Assembly: GCA_002418705.1 (NCBI GenBank)
Contig: DIEQ01000055.1
Coordinates: 401 to 37,822 of the forward strand
Reading direction: 5' to 3'
From: Mageeibacillus sp. UBA5770
GTDB taxonomy: Bacteria > Bacillota_A > Clostridia > Saccharofermentanales > Saccharofermentanaceae
Length of the DNA: 37,422 nt
Of this stretch, positions 17,604 through 25,660 are shown piece by piece. The notes beneath the pieces were generated by a model that ran no database searches, had not been told where the DNA came from, and worked only from the letters and a program-made list of their open reading frames with translations. Position numbers and translations under genes: made by a program. The first letter of the stretch is position 1. The number at the start of each line of letters is the position of its first letter.

Positions 17604-18401
17604 TTACAATACTTCAGCCAGCATGACCGCGGTCCCGATCTGGAGTGGATCATGCACCAAACGCTTGTCATGGACCCTGCAGGCACAATCGCACAGCGAC
17701 AGCGGCACTCCCGGGGCTGCGATATACGCATCATAAGCCAGAATGCCCGGTTTCAGCCAGTTGCCTTCATTAGTGGCATCGAAAATATAACTAAAATTCA
17801 ACATATCCTTTGAATCGGCCAGGATCACATCCGCCTGCACGCCTGAAGCCTTTTCATGAACCTTGTCATAGACTGAGACAATCGCCCCCTTCCGCTTCAA
17901 TATCTCGGACGCTTTTCCGCCAACAATGCCGCAACCCAGTACAAGGACATTCTTATCGCAAAGCGAGCCGGCCATGGCTTCAAGCGCGGTCACATAGCCA
18001 AGTGCCGTTGCCTGATTGTTGTCGGAGCACTTCCCGTTTTTGAAATTCAAGGCGATATATCTGTCGTCATCCGCCATGAACAGTATGTCCGCATTCCTTT
18101 CGACCGCTTCATGCATCCCGTTCACATCGGTGCCGGCAGTTACAAAGGCTTTGGCGCCTGCAGCCCGTAAAATGGCTGCGACCGACTCGGCAAAGGTGCC
18201 GATCACTCCGAGCCCTGATGTAACAGGGACCACAGCAACAGAGCATCGTTCCAGCCTGCGTCGCATCTCTTCGAAATCAAGTCCGTTCGCTTTGGCGGCA
18301 AGCTCGCCAAGGGACATTCCGATCCTGCTTTTCAAATCAGCATCATACCGGCTCATTTCCTCTTCCATGCTGCTGATCCAATCCTCAATCAATCTGGTCA
18401 T
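17604..18401 (-). CDS. pylD: PylD, pyrrolysine synthase (last step)
   Basis: Oxidoreductase of 265 residues that oxidises L-lysine-Nε-3R-methyl-D-ornithine so that the pyrroline ring closes to pyrrolysine. The N-terminal domain (about 1-130) has the family's SGLGVIGTFAESV, and the Rossmann NAD-binding domain (about 140-265) has VLVLGCGIVGGKASEIL. AGGAGA lies 5 bases before the ATG. The gene starts 9 bases after the pylSc stop and is in the same reading frame: that stop is TAG and overlaps the ribosome site, so Pyl decoding would fuse PylSc to PylD (see 18411-18413). Length is normal for PylD. Confidence 0.95.
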   Translation of the reverse strand: MTRLIEDWISSMEEEMSRYDADLKSRIGMSLGELAAKANGLDFEEMRRRLERCSVAVVPVTSGLGVIGTFAESVAAILRAAGAKAFVTAGTDVNGMHEAVERNADILFMADDDRYIALNFKNGKCSDNNQATALGYVTALEAMAGSLCDKNVLVLGCGIVGGKASEILKRKGAIVSVYDKVHEKASGVQADVILADSKDMLNFSYIFDATNEGNWLKPGILAYDAYIAAPGVPLSLCDCACRVHDKRLVHDPLQIGTAVMLAEVL

Positions 18402-18410
18402 TTTCTTCTC

Positions 18411-18413
18411 CTA
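18411..18413 (-). other. Amber stop of pylSc, in frame with pylD
   Basis: The pylSc frame ends ATT TAG, then GAG AAG AAA ATG continues directly into pylD without a shift. Readthrough by tRNA-Pyl would make a 549-residue PylSc-Pyl-EKK-PylD protein. The same bases TAGGAG also serve as the ribosome site of pylD, which offers a simpler reason for TAG here. Confidence 0.85.
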
Positions 18414-19253
18414 AATATTCAAAGGCGCCCCGTCCACGAAGGCGATGCTTCTTCCGACTCTCTTGATTGTCCGGTACCCGCCTTTCACCAGCGCGATCCG
18501 TTCTATTCCGATTCCAAGCCCTACCCATGTGTCGAAGATCCCCCAGTTCGCGTCCAGCTTGTGGGGTCCATAGGACCCGGAGGCGATCTCGATCCCGTCA
18601 ACGACGATATCCAGGGTCTCTCCATACACTGTGGAATCCTCCCTGACAAGCTCATAGCCTTCTATGCCGGCGATCTTCATGGCGGCAACGGCCATTGATT
18701 CCAGACGCTTCATCTGGCCGCCCTCCTCCACGCTGCCCAGCTCGACAAAGTTCAGCATGGTGAATTCATTCATATGCAAGGCACCCTGCGATTCTTTCCG
18801 GAAGCAGGATCCGGCCTCGAAAATCTTCACCGGTCCATTTACGATCCGCTGAAGCTCCCGCATGACCACATACAGATTCGGAGCCAGCATCGGCCTGAGG
18901 CATTTTTTGGCATCCAGCCAGAAAACCTGCTCCCGCAGCGGATTCTCCTTGGTGATCGTCATTTGATCCAGCATCTTTGACGAAATGATCGTAGGGGTTG
19001 TAACCCGCGTAAAACCCTCCTGCCCGATCAGCCAGTCCGTCAAGTCGCGCTCGATGCGATAGGACTCAGGCGCTTTTTGGGAGTTAAGCAGATCCTTTAT
19101 CTTTTCTCTATTATACCTTACATGCTCCATCTCTGTCTTTCGGAAAAAATCATTCCTTCCCGATTCGTCATCGAAAGTCATTCCAAGAATTTCTTCAGAA
19201 GCAGAAAGCTCTGTAAGACGCTCCTTTTGAGTGATGGTCAATGAAACCGTCAT
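18411..19253 (-). CDS. pylSc: PylSc, catalytic part of the split pyrrolysyl-tRNA synthetase
   Basis: Class II aminoacyl-tRNA synthetase core of 280 residues that ligates pyrrolysine to tRNA-Pyl. Motif 2 is FEAGSCFRKES (about 145-155) and motif 3 is GLGIGIERIALV near the end. Pocket residues correspond to the archaeal enzyme: Asn of MLNF (archaeal N346, here about N168) is kept, the Cys348 position is Val, and Tyr384 is the Tyr of VYGETLD. The start is the ATG at 19251-19253, with GGAGG 5 bases upstream and pylC's TGA one base before. The stop is TAG, unusual in a gene whose product makes TAG a sense codon; it is in frame with pylD. Confidence 0.95.
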   Translation of the reverse strand: MTVSLTITQKERLTELSASEEILGMTFDDESGRNDFFRKTEMEHVRYNREKIKDLLNSQKAPESYRIERDLTDWLIGQEGFTRVTTPTIISSKMLDQMTITKENPLREQVFWLDAKKCLRPMLAPNLYVVMRELQRIVNGPVKIFEAGSCFRKESQGALHMNEFTMLNFVELGSVEEGGQMKRLESMAVAAMKIAGIEGYELVREDSTVYGETLDIVVDGIEIASGSYGPHKLDANWGIFDTWVGLGIGIERIALVKGGYRTIKRVGRSIAFVDGAPLNI

Positions 19254-19254
19254 T

Positions 19255-20421
19255 TCAGCCTCCGATCCGTTCAGTACCGGTGCGGGACCCATTTCCGGCA
19301 ATGCTCCGAAGCAGCTGCTGCTGCATCGCTCCCCGTTTGGCCTCCAGCTCTTTCAGGGAATCCGCCACATTGATGAATGTCCCTCTCCAGCTTTCGGCGC
19401 CTGGCCGATAGTCGCTGAGCACTTCGTCCGCGCCGAAGAGATTTTCTCGCAAGATCAGCGGGCCGGCTTCCCCCATGATATGCTCCCCGTGGCGGTGAAA
19501 TCCTTTAGCATCCACCAGATAATGCTCGATCGCGCTATATCTAAGTGTATGCTCTTTTCTTGGCAGGAAATCACCATTCACAGTCATATCAGCAAGCTCT
19601 GAAAGCAGATTCATGCCAGTCGTATGATAGACAACCATCGGCGTCTGGCTAGGGATGCGGGCGTCGATCTCCAGGACTTTCAAAGTCCCTTCATCATCGA
19701 TCACTTCCACATCCATGATCCCGTGCAGATCCACCAACGTGGCAAGCTGGATAGCCATCCTCTCGAATTCCTTCGTTTGCCGCTCGGTCACAGGACATGG
19801 CGATGTGACCATGCAGCAGTCATATACCTCATCCATGTGGATTTCCGTGACGGCATAGGTCCGATAGTTGCCCGGCGACCCTATGACCTCTATCGAATAG
19901 GATCTGCCCTCCAGATATTCCTGGATGACCCAGTCCCGCGGATTTCCGACTGCATGAAGGAAAGCTTCCACCTCTTTGATCGTTTCCGCCTTGCGCACAC
20001 CCACGCTTCCGCTTTCACCGGAAGGCTTGATGATGTATGGGGATTTACACTCTGGAAAATAACAGGGAGCCGGAACATCGTTCGCCCTGATCAACTTATC
20101 CGACAGCAGCTTCGAAGAGGAAATCGAATAGGCATATGGATCGAAAGCGATCTTGATATGATGTTCGGCTGCGATTTCAAATAAAGCCGTATGCACCTCT
20201 TTATTTTCCAGGGCAGGCAGGATAAAATCCGCCGTCTTAAGCAGCTTGATCAGCTTTTCTTCTTTTTTCAGCACGTCATATGCTGCGAATTCATCACAGA
20301 ATCCCGAGGCGGGAGCATTTTCATTCTTGTCTATCACAAGGCTCCTGATCCCTGCTTTCCCAGCCAGATAAACCGCCTCAGTGCCTTGCAGCTTCCCGCC
20401 AATGATCGCTACACGATTCAT
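19255..20421 (-). CDS. pylC: PylC, ATP-grasp ligase of pyrrolysine biosynthesis
   Basis: Ligase of 388 residues that uses ATP to join 3-methyl-D-ornithine to the side-chain amine of lysine. It has an N-terminal Rossmann-like subdomain (MNRVAIIGGKLQGTEAVYLA), and an ATP-grasp core with YIIKPSGESGSVGVRK (about 128-143) and a metal-binding end with MDVEVIDDEGTLKVLEIDAR (about 220-240). GGAGGAG stands just before the ATG. It lies 30 bases after pylB and runs straight into pylSc (stop and next ATG one base apart). Length fits the family. Confidence 0.94.
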   Translation of the reverse strand: MNRVAIIGGKLQGTEAVYLAGKAGIRSLVIDKNENAPASGFCDEFAAYDVLKKEEKLIKLLKTADFILPALENKEVHTALFEIAAEHHIKIAFDPYAYSISSSKLLSDKLIRANDVPAPCYFPECKSPYIIKPSGESGSVGVRKAETIKEVEAFLHAVGNPRDWVIQEYLEGRSYSIEVIGSPGNYRTYAVTEIHMDEVYDCCMVTSPCPVTERQTKEFERMAIQLATLVDLHGIMDVEVIDDEGTLKVLEIDARIPSQTPMVVYHTTGMNLLSELADMTVNGDFLPRKEHTLRYSAIEHYLVDAKGFHRHGEHIMGEAGPLILRENLFGADEVLSDYRPGAESWRGTFINVADSLKELEAKRGAMQQQLLRSIAGNGSRTGTERIGG

Positions 20422-20451
20422 TATATCATCTCCTCCCGAACCAATCGTCCC

Positions 20452-21465
20452 TTATGACCGCATTTTCCTTAGTTGATCGAGATATGCCACATATTCTGCC
20501 GTGCTTGCTGTCTCAAGCGCCATGCCATGCAATATTTCAATTGCTTCCTTTGCTGTGCGGCCGCCCTCGTCGACGTCCATTTTGCTCTGCGCGACGCCCA
20601 TGAGGCCTGTCTTTGGCGGAATGATGGACGTGACAACATTTGCCCCTGCGTCCATACGGCTTTCCAGCCCTTTTATCCCGTCGACATCCAAAGACGCCGG
20701 TATCAGCGCATGCGGATATAGAATGCGCATCAGCGCAATAATTTTCAATTCCAGGTTCCGATCCGGCGTCGCGATTTTTTCCATCGGGCTCCCCGCCTGC
20801 GGCACAAAGCTCATGACGCGGATCTGCGAAGCGCCGATTTCTCCCATGACCATCAGCGAATCGGCAATATCACTGTAGGTTTCTCCGATCCCGGCAAGCA
20901 GGCCTTCCTCGATCAGCATGCCCATTTCCTTCGCTCGAAGCTTGCATGCCATCCGCTCATGGTAATCCTGATCCAGGCGGAGCGTCTTGAACAATTCCTG
21001 ATTATGGGTCTCCTGGTACAAAGCATACCAATCCGTGCCCAGTGCCGCGAACTTGTCTATCAATTCCCCGCTGATGACACCTGGCGACAGCATTACAGGA
21101 ACATCGACTGTCTCTTTGATTTCTTTGACGATATCCAGTACCGTCGCAAATCCTTCCGCATGGTACAGCGCATCCTCACCCATGGTCAGATCGACAAGAT
21201 TGACGCCTGAATCCGTAAGCTCCCTGGCGATGGCAAGCACCTCATCCTTTGTTTTCCGATACCTGTCTATCCCGTTGGACTTCCTGAAATAGCAGAAGTT
21301 GCAGTTGTTTCTGCAGAATGTTGAAAAGTATACGAAACCATACATGAAAACCTTATTTCCGAAAACCTTCTCACGCTCTGCTCTGGCCAGTGCGAACAAC
21401 CGATCCATTTTCGCCCCGTCGTCTTCCAGATATGAAATTATTTCTTCTCTCGTCAATCTTGCCAT
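20452..21465 (-). CDS. pylB: PylB, radical SAM methylornithine synthase
   Basis: Radical SAM enzyme of 337 residues that rearranges lysine to (3R)-3-methyl-D-ornithine, the first step of pyrrolysine synthesis. The iron-sulfur motif CRNNCNFC (CxxxCxxC) follows MYGFVYFSTF, near residues 48-60, and the TIM-barrel core runs through DLTMGEDALYHA and ISGELIDKFA. The start is the ATG at 21463-21465 with AGGGGG 8 bases upstream; an ATG nine codons earlier has no site. It opens the pyl gene run and follows the RamA-like gene by 39 bases. Confidence 0.94.
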   Translation of the reverse strand: MARLTREEIISYLEDDGAKMDRLFALARAEREKVFGNKVFMYGFVYFSTFCRNNCNFCYFRKSNGIDRYRKTKDEVLAIARELTDSGVNLVDLTMGEDALYHAEGFATVLDIVKEIKETVDVPVMLSPGVISGELIDKFAALGTDWYALYQETHNQELFKTLRLDQDYHERMACKLRAKEMGMLIEEGLLAGIGETYSDIADSLMVMGEIGASQIRVMSFVPQAGSPMEKIATPDRNLELKIIALMRILYPHALIPASLDVDGIKGLESRMDAGANVVTSIIPPKTGLMGVAQSKMDVDEGGRTAKEAIEILHGMALETASTAEYVAYLDQLRKMRS

Positions 21466-21504
21466 AGTCAGTACCCCCTTCGATACATTCATCCAGCAGT
21501 AAAT

Positions 21505-23334
21505 TTAAAATGTCATCGCTTTGAGATATGCATCTTGAAATTCCGGATATGTCGATAACTCCAGATGCATGATCGACCCTGATATTTTTTCAGCTTCCCT
21601 TCTCTTCGTACACGACAGCAACGCCTGGCTCGCCCCGATCCCTGCGGCATTCCCGACATAAGCGATGCGCTCCCTGTCAATGTCCGGAATGAGTCCGACT
21701 GCGATGGCACTTTCAACCTTGATGTAATTTCCAAATGCGCCTGCAATCAGAATTCTGGCTATGTCATCCTCCTTGATCCGCATCTCGTGAAGCATGACCT
21801 TGATCCCGGCGCTTATCGCCGCTTTCGCAAGCTGCACCTCCCGAATATCCTTCTGCAGGATCACAATGTCATTTGAATTTTCTCCACGGCAGAGGACGAA
21901 TTCCTTTCCATGGGCGCCTTTCCGCACCCGTCCTGCGACCTGGCGGGATATTCCCTTTTCGATCAGCTTATTTTCGTCCAGCAGTTTGCGGGTTTTGTCG
22001 ACAATGCCTGTGCGAACCAGCTCGGCGACCGCGTCGATGATTCCTGAACCGCAAAGGCCAGCGGCCGGCTGGTGGTCTATCGTTTTTATGATCACCTCAT
22101 CCTGCATTATTTGCACAGCTTCAATAGCTCCGGCTGCCGCACGCATCCCCTGGAAAATCGAAGCGCCTTCAAAAGCGGGTCCGGCTGCAGTCGAACAGGC
22201 AATCGCTTTTCCATTCATTGCAAGTACGATTTCGCCATTCGTTCCAACGTCCAGCATCAGGTGCGCCTCTTCCTGATCCAGCAAGCCTGTCGCGATGAGG
22301 CCCGCCGTGATATCCGATCCAACATGACCGGCAATGCTGGGGAGCAGATAATACCGGGCCAGATTATTAGTGTCAAGCTTGAAATCCTTTGCATAGCCGC
22401 TTACCGCAGCGCGAAATACCGGAGCAAAAGGGGACATGGCAAGCTGGATCGGCTCCACGCCCATGAAAAAATGTCCCATGGTCGTATTCCCTGCCACGGT
22501 CACATCATAGATGTTATCATTTTTAATACCGGTTTTCGCAGCCAGCCAGTCGATGATCCCGTTGAGGCATTCTATGATTTTCCCGTGGATGTTGCTCAGA
22601 TTCTCCGTGCATTCCGCCGCATAGTTGATTCTCGAGATGACATCCGCTCCATAGGCAGCCTGGGGATTGGTTCTGGCCACTGCGGCGATCCTCTTGGCGG
22701 AAGTCAGATCCCACAGCATTCCCACGACAGTGGTCGTTCCAATATCAAAGGAAACTCCAAAGCATGATCCAACTGTATTTCCTTCTTCAAGATGGATGAT
22801 TTCCTTATCATGAAGAGTGACGGTCAGATCTCCGCTTTTCTTGAGAAGTCCGGGGATATTGGCCAGCAATGCCGAATTGATGATGAGCCCTTCGGTTTTG
22901 CAGGCTTCGATGATCCGTGACTCGTCACTTCTTTGATCCAGCAGTGATGCTTTTTTGACGGAAATGAGCCTTTTGTATATCAGATGGTCCGCATCAATAG
23001 CATCCTGCGTATCCAGAAGCGTCGTTTTTCTCTTGATCGCGCTGTCTGAAACGGGAATTTCAACAACGGCATCCTCTGTCGGCCTGAAACGGCAGGCCAG
23101 CCGGTAACCGGCCGAAACCTCCCATTGTGTAAGCTTTTGTCTTTCCGCGTCACACAAATCCGCAGTATTTCCCTCGACGATGCGAACTTTGCATTTGCCG
23201 CAGGTGCCAGCGCCGGCACAATTTCCATCAATTGCCACGCCTGCCTCCACCGCGATCTCAAGTGCGGTTTTACCCGGATCGCCGACCCATATGATTTGCT
23301 CTGGTAAAAATTTCAATTCCACTTCGATACTCAC
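21505..23334 (-). CDS. RamA-like corrinoid activation protein (2Fe-2S plus ASKHA ATPase)
   Basis: Protein of 609 residues that probably reduces inactive Co(II) corrinoid back to Co(I) at the cost of ATP. The N-terminal ferredoxin domain has the 2Fe-2S cysteines C39, C45, C48 and C81 (CAGAGTCGKC ... LACR). The rest is an ASKHA-type ATP domain of the DUF4445 family, with SFDIGTTTVVGML (about 197-209), MLDVGTNGEIVLAM and the Pro/Gly-rich GNAAGIGASQALL near the end. It belongs with RACo/RamA activators of methyltransferase systems. The annotated start is GTG at 23334; a second GTG four codons later is possible. It starts just after the stop of the upstream gene (MetH-activation-like), so the two are tightly coupled. 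Confidence 0.9.
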   Translation of the reverse strand: MSIEVELKFLPEQIIWVGDPGKTALEIAVEAGVAIDGNCAGAGTCGKCKVRIVEGNTADLCDAERQKLTQWEVSAGYRLACRFRPTEDAVVEIPVSDSAIKRKTTLLDTQDAIDADHLIYKRLISVKKASLLDQRSDESRIIEACKTEGLIINSALLANIPGLLKKSGDLTVTLHDKEIIHLEEGNTVGSCFGVSFDIGTTTVVGMLWDLTSAKRIAAVARTNPQAAYGADVISRINYAAECTENLSNIHGKIIECLNGIIDWLAAKTGIKNDNIYDVTVAGNTTMGHFFMGVEPIQLAMSPFAPVFRAAVSGYAKDFKLDTNNLARYYLLPSIAGHVGSDITAGLIATGLLDQEEAHLMLDVGTNGEIVLAMNGKAIACSTAAGPAFEGASIFQGMRAAAGAIEAVQIMQDEVIIKTIDHQPAAGLCGSGIIDAVAELVRTGIVDKTRKLLDENKLIEKGISRQVAGRVRKGAHGKEFVLCRGENSNDIVILQKDIREVQLAKAAISAGIKVMLHEMRIKEDDIARILIAGAFGNYIKVESAIAVGLIPDIDRERIAYVGNAAGIGASQALLSCTKRREAEKISGSIMHLELSTYPEFQDAYLKAMTF

Positions 23335-23337
23335 CTT

Positions 23338-24051
23338 TCAGGCCTTATGCCTTATGCTGCAGAATTCACAGCCGCCCGGATTCCCGATGCAGGCTTCGCA
23401 TTCAAAAGCAGGCAGCTGGTCCGGATCATCCACCACCAAGTAGAGGCCGGAACAGGTCTTCATCGGAAGCATGATGCCGCTCTCCAAAACCTTGACGCCA
23501 ATGTCGCTTCCGTTCAGGATCCTTTCAATGTTTATGCTTTCAACAAGCTCCATGCCGTAGAATCCCGGGCCGAAACTGCCGGACAAGTATCCGCCTCCCC
23601 CCGGGCCCGCTCTCAATTCTTCTTCAGCCATTTCATGGATCATGGCTCCCAGAAGGTCCCGCCCGGCGTCGATATAGGCCGTTCCCCACAAGTCTGCAAA
23701 CAGTTGCCTCGTCATGGCTTCATCTTGCCCGCAGCTGCATTCACCCGCGGTGATCATGTACAGGTAGCCGCCTTTGACATTTTTATCCGGTATTTGCTCA
23801 AATGCACGGCATTCCAATTCGAATCCGCAGGCGGTCACCTTATGGCCTTTGAATGCCTCGGAGCCAAAAGAGGATATCCGGGCTTGGATTTTTATGCCCT
23901 GGATACCGTTGCTCCTGACGTCCATGGCTTCGCGGTACATGCGTCTGTGCTTTTCTTTTTCAAAGTCCAGTCCGCAAAATTTTATGTAGTACCGTTCAGC
24001 CAGGCTGCGTGCTTCCTCTTCTGAAAATGTGATCTTTGTGTTCTTCATCAT
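23338..24051 (-). CDS. Vitamin B12-dependent methionine synthase activation-domain-like protein
   Basis: Protein of 237 residues related to the activation domain of cobalamin-dependent methionine synthase (MetH), seen as a stand-alone protein in corrinoid methyltransferase clusters. The family's core, RDLLGAMIHEMAEEELRAGPGGGG with LSGSFGPGF, lies at about 130-165 and is matched by the conserved SxGPGF-type loop. It ends in a four-cysteine cluster C218, C221, C228, C231 (CEAC, six residues, CEFC) suited to zinc or an iron-sulfur centre, not part of MetH. Its gene overlaps nearly the start of the RamA-like gene, which points to a joint role in keeping corrinoid proteins active. The exact reaction is unknown. 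Confidence 0.75.
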   Translation of the reverse strand: MMKNTKITFSEEEARSLAERYYIKFCGLDFEKEKHRRMYREAMDVRSNGIQGIKIQARISSFGSEAFKGHKVTACGFELECRAFEQIPDKNVKGGYLYMITAGECSCGQDEAMTRQLFADLWGTAYIDAGRDLLGAMIHEMAEEELRAGPGGGGYLSGSFGPGFYGMELVESINIERILNGSDIGVKVLESGIMLPMKTCSGLYLVVDDPDQLPAFECEACIGNPGGCEFCSIRHKA

Positions 24052-24075
24052 TTTCTATATCTCTTTCTTTCCGGG

Positions 24076-25431
24076 TCATGATTTCGCGCTGTTTCGAATA
24101 TCCGCCAGCAAATCCGCCCTGCTCGGTATAATGGAGATCCATTTCTGCTCGCCGTTGATACACATTGTCGGCAAATTCTGGATGCCCATTTTTCTTGTTC
24201 GCGCGATATCTTCACGGATGGTGTACTTATAGACTCTATACTCCGCAATATCCTTAAAATCATCATATGCATCGGCAACGCTGTTGTACATATAGGTGCA
24301 TGCCGCACATTGTTCCGGATCAAGCAGGAAAAGCTCGATCAGGACCTTGTCAAGATTGGCGTAGTCCGGAATCTCGACGTCGATGTCGTCTACGACGGCA
24401 TGATAGTTTTCGATCATTTTCTTGGCGTCTTCCGGATGGTGTACGGCCTGTGCTGCAGCGATGGTGTTTTCGATGGGTGTATCATACGGCATGTCGCAGC
24501 CTGGACTGATCACGAGATTAAAGTGATCGACACTGTCAAGCAGATCGACAACACACTTCATGTTGTCTTCCTGAGTCCCGAACAGCATGGTCGTGGTCAG
24601 CGGAATATTGCCTCCCAGGGTGATATTATACTTGTCCGTCGTCACCTTTGCTCCCGCCAGGTCTACATTTTCGTCGACAGAAATCCCGTCCGGATTCATC
24701 TGGCACATCACGTCGATCTGCTTGGTTGCATTACCACAGACAAAGAAGCAGGAGTATGCGCCTTGCGCCCTGATGAAATCGAATACGGCCGTGAAGCCTT
24801 CAGAAAGCATTTTCTCAATGTGCTTCGGAGATATCTGGCTCACCAGAGGATCCACCACCGCGATGACATCCATACCGGCCTCAATGTACATTCGGGACAT
24901 CGCGATCGCGACCTGCGCGCAGAAATTCACGAGTTCCTTCACATAAGGCGCATCAGTAACCATATCCATGAATATATCGCTGCCCCGCAGATGCGACGCC
25001 AATGTAAACGGCCCGCAGATCAATCCATAAAGCGCGACCTTGTCGCCGATTTCCGCCTTCACTCTGCGCATTGCCGATAAAATCATCGGGAGTCTTCCGG
25101 ATTCAGGTGTCGGGATCATGCAGGTGCAAGGTATCCTTTTCTCACCGGCATACGGATGCGATTTGACCGACGGCGGATTATTCTTCGCCCAAAGTAGGTC
25201 GCAGCCCAAAAACTCAGCCTCTACCTGAAGATCGAAAAGTACCGGCATACCGTCCGGCGAATATAATTTGTACACCTCAAGCAGCGATTCCACCAGCTTG
25301 TCTTCATCGCGCAGGATCTCTTCAGCGGTATATCCCTTCAATTTTCCGGCATGCACACCTGCAAACGGCACCCAAGGCACCACATCAGTCTTTTCATGAT
25401 CAAGCGTCTTGAATATCAATTCTTTACTCAT
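24076..25431 (-). CDS. UroD-fold corrinoid methyltransferase fused to a thioredoxin-like domain
   Basis: Protein of 451 residues. Residues 1-345 are a uroporphyrinogen decarboxylase-type barrel like the MtaA/MtbA methyltransferases that move methyl groups from corrinoid protein to an acceptor. In those enzymes zinc is held by H-x-C and a distant Cys; here the corresponding places are F230-V-C232 and C312, so the His appears to be lost, with an extra Cys at 228 nearby. Residues about 355-451 are a thioredoxin-like domain with redox motif C375-A-A-C378 and a likely cis-Pro at 421 (NLPTMCINGE). AGGAGG precedes the ATG. It heads the tight run through pylSn. It is the only candidate second-step methyltransferase in the window; acceptor (coenzyme M, folate or other) not deducible. 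Confidence 0.8.
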   Translation of the reverse strand: MSKELIFKTLDHEKTDVVPWVPFAGVHAGKLKGYTAEEILRDEDKLVESLLEVYKLYSPDGMPVLFDLQVEAEFLGCDLLWAKNNPPSVKSHPYAGEKRIPCTCMIPTPESGRLPMILSAMRRVKAEIGDKVALYGLICGPFTLASHLRGSDIFMDMVTDAPYVKELVNFCAQVAIAMSRMYIEAGMDVIAVVDPLVSQISPKHIEKMLSEGFTAVFDFIRAQGAYSCFFVCGNATKQIDVMCQMNPDGISVDENVDLAGAKVTTDKYNITLGGNIPLTTTMLFGTQEDNMKCVVDLLDSVDHFNLVISPGCDMPYDTPIENTIAAAQAVHHPEDAKKMIENYHAVVDDIDVEIPDYANLDKVLIELFLLDPEQCAACTYMYNSVADAYDDFKDIAEYRVYKYTIREDIARTRKMGIQNLPTMCINGEQKWISIIPSRADLLADIRNSAKS

Positions 25432-25595
25432 TATTCTCCTCCTGTGATTTCATCTTGAACTTTCCGGAACACAAACCGTATTCAGCTTTACCTCAATACT
25501 ATCTTCCGCAGTTTCGTTTGTATATGTTTTGTAAAACAAAAGCGATTGTATAAAAATACAAACCAACAATTCATTATGATAACCGATCTTGGCCG

Positions 25596-25629
25596 CCCCC
25601 AAGACAGAGAGCACGTTCTGTCTTGGGGG
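25596..25629 (-). repeat. 13-bp perfect stem-loop between BCCT gene and the methyltransferase operon
   Basis: CCCCCAAGACAGA (25596-25608) pairs with 25617-25629 around 8 bases, 32 bases after the BCCT stop in a gap of 229 bases. No T-run follows on the minus strand, so it may be a partial terminator or an mRNA stability element setting the ratio of mtb to pyl expression. Confidence 0.6.
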
Positions 25630-25660
25630 GCGACATCAACAACCTGGTTTAGCTTAAGAT

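Noticed and set aside
24310..25080. 256-codon open frame on the plus strand
   Set aside because: Antisense to the UroD-thioredoxin gene; composition rich in His and Arg is typical of a shadow frame.
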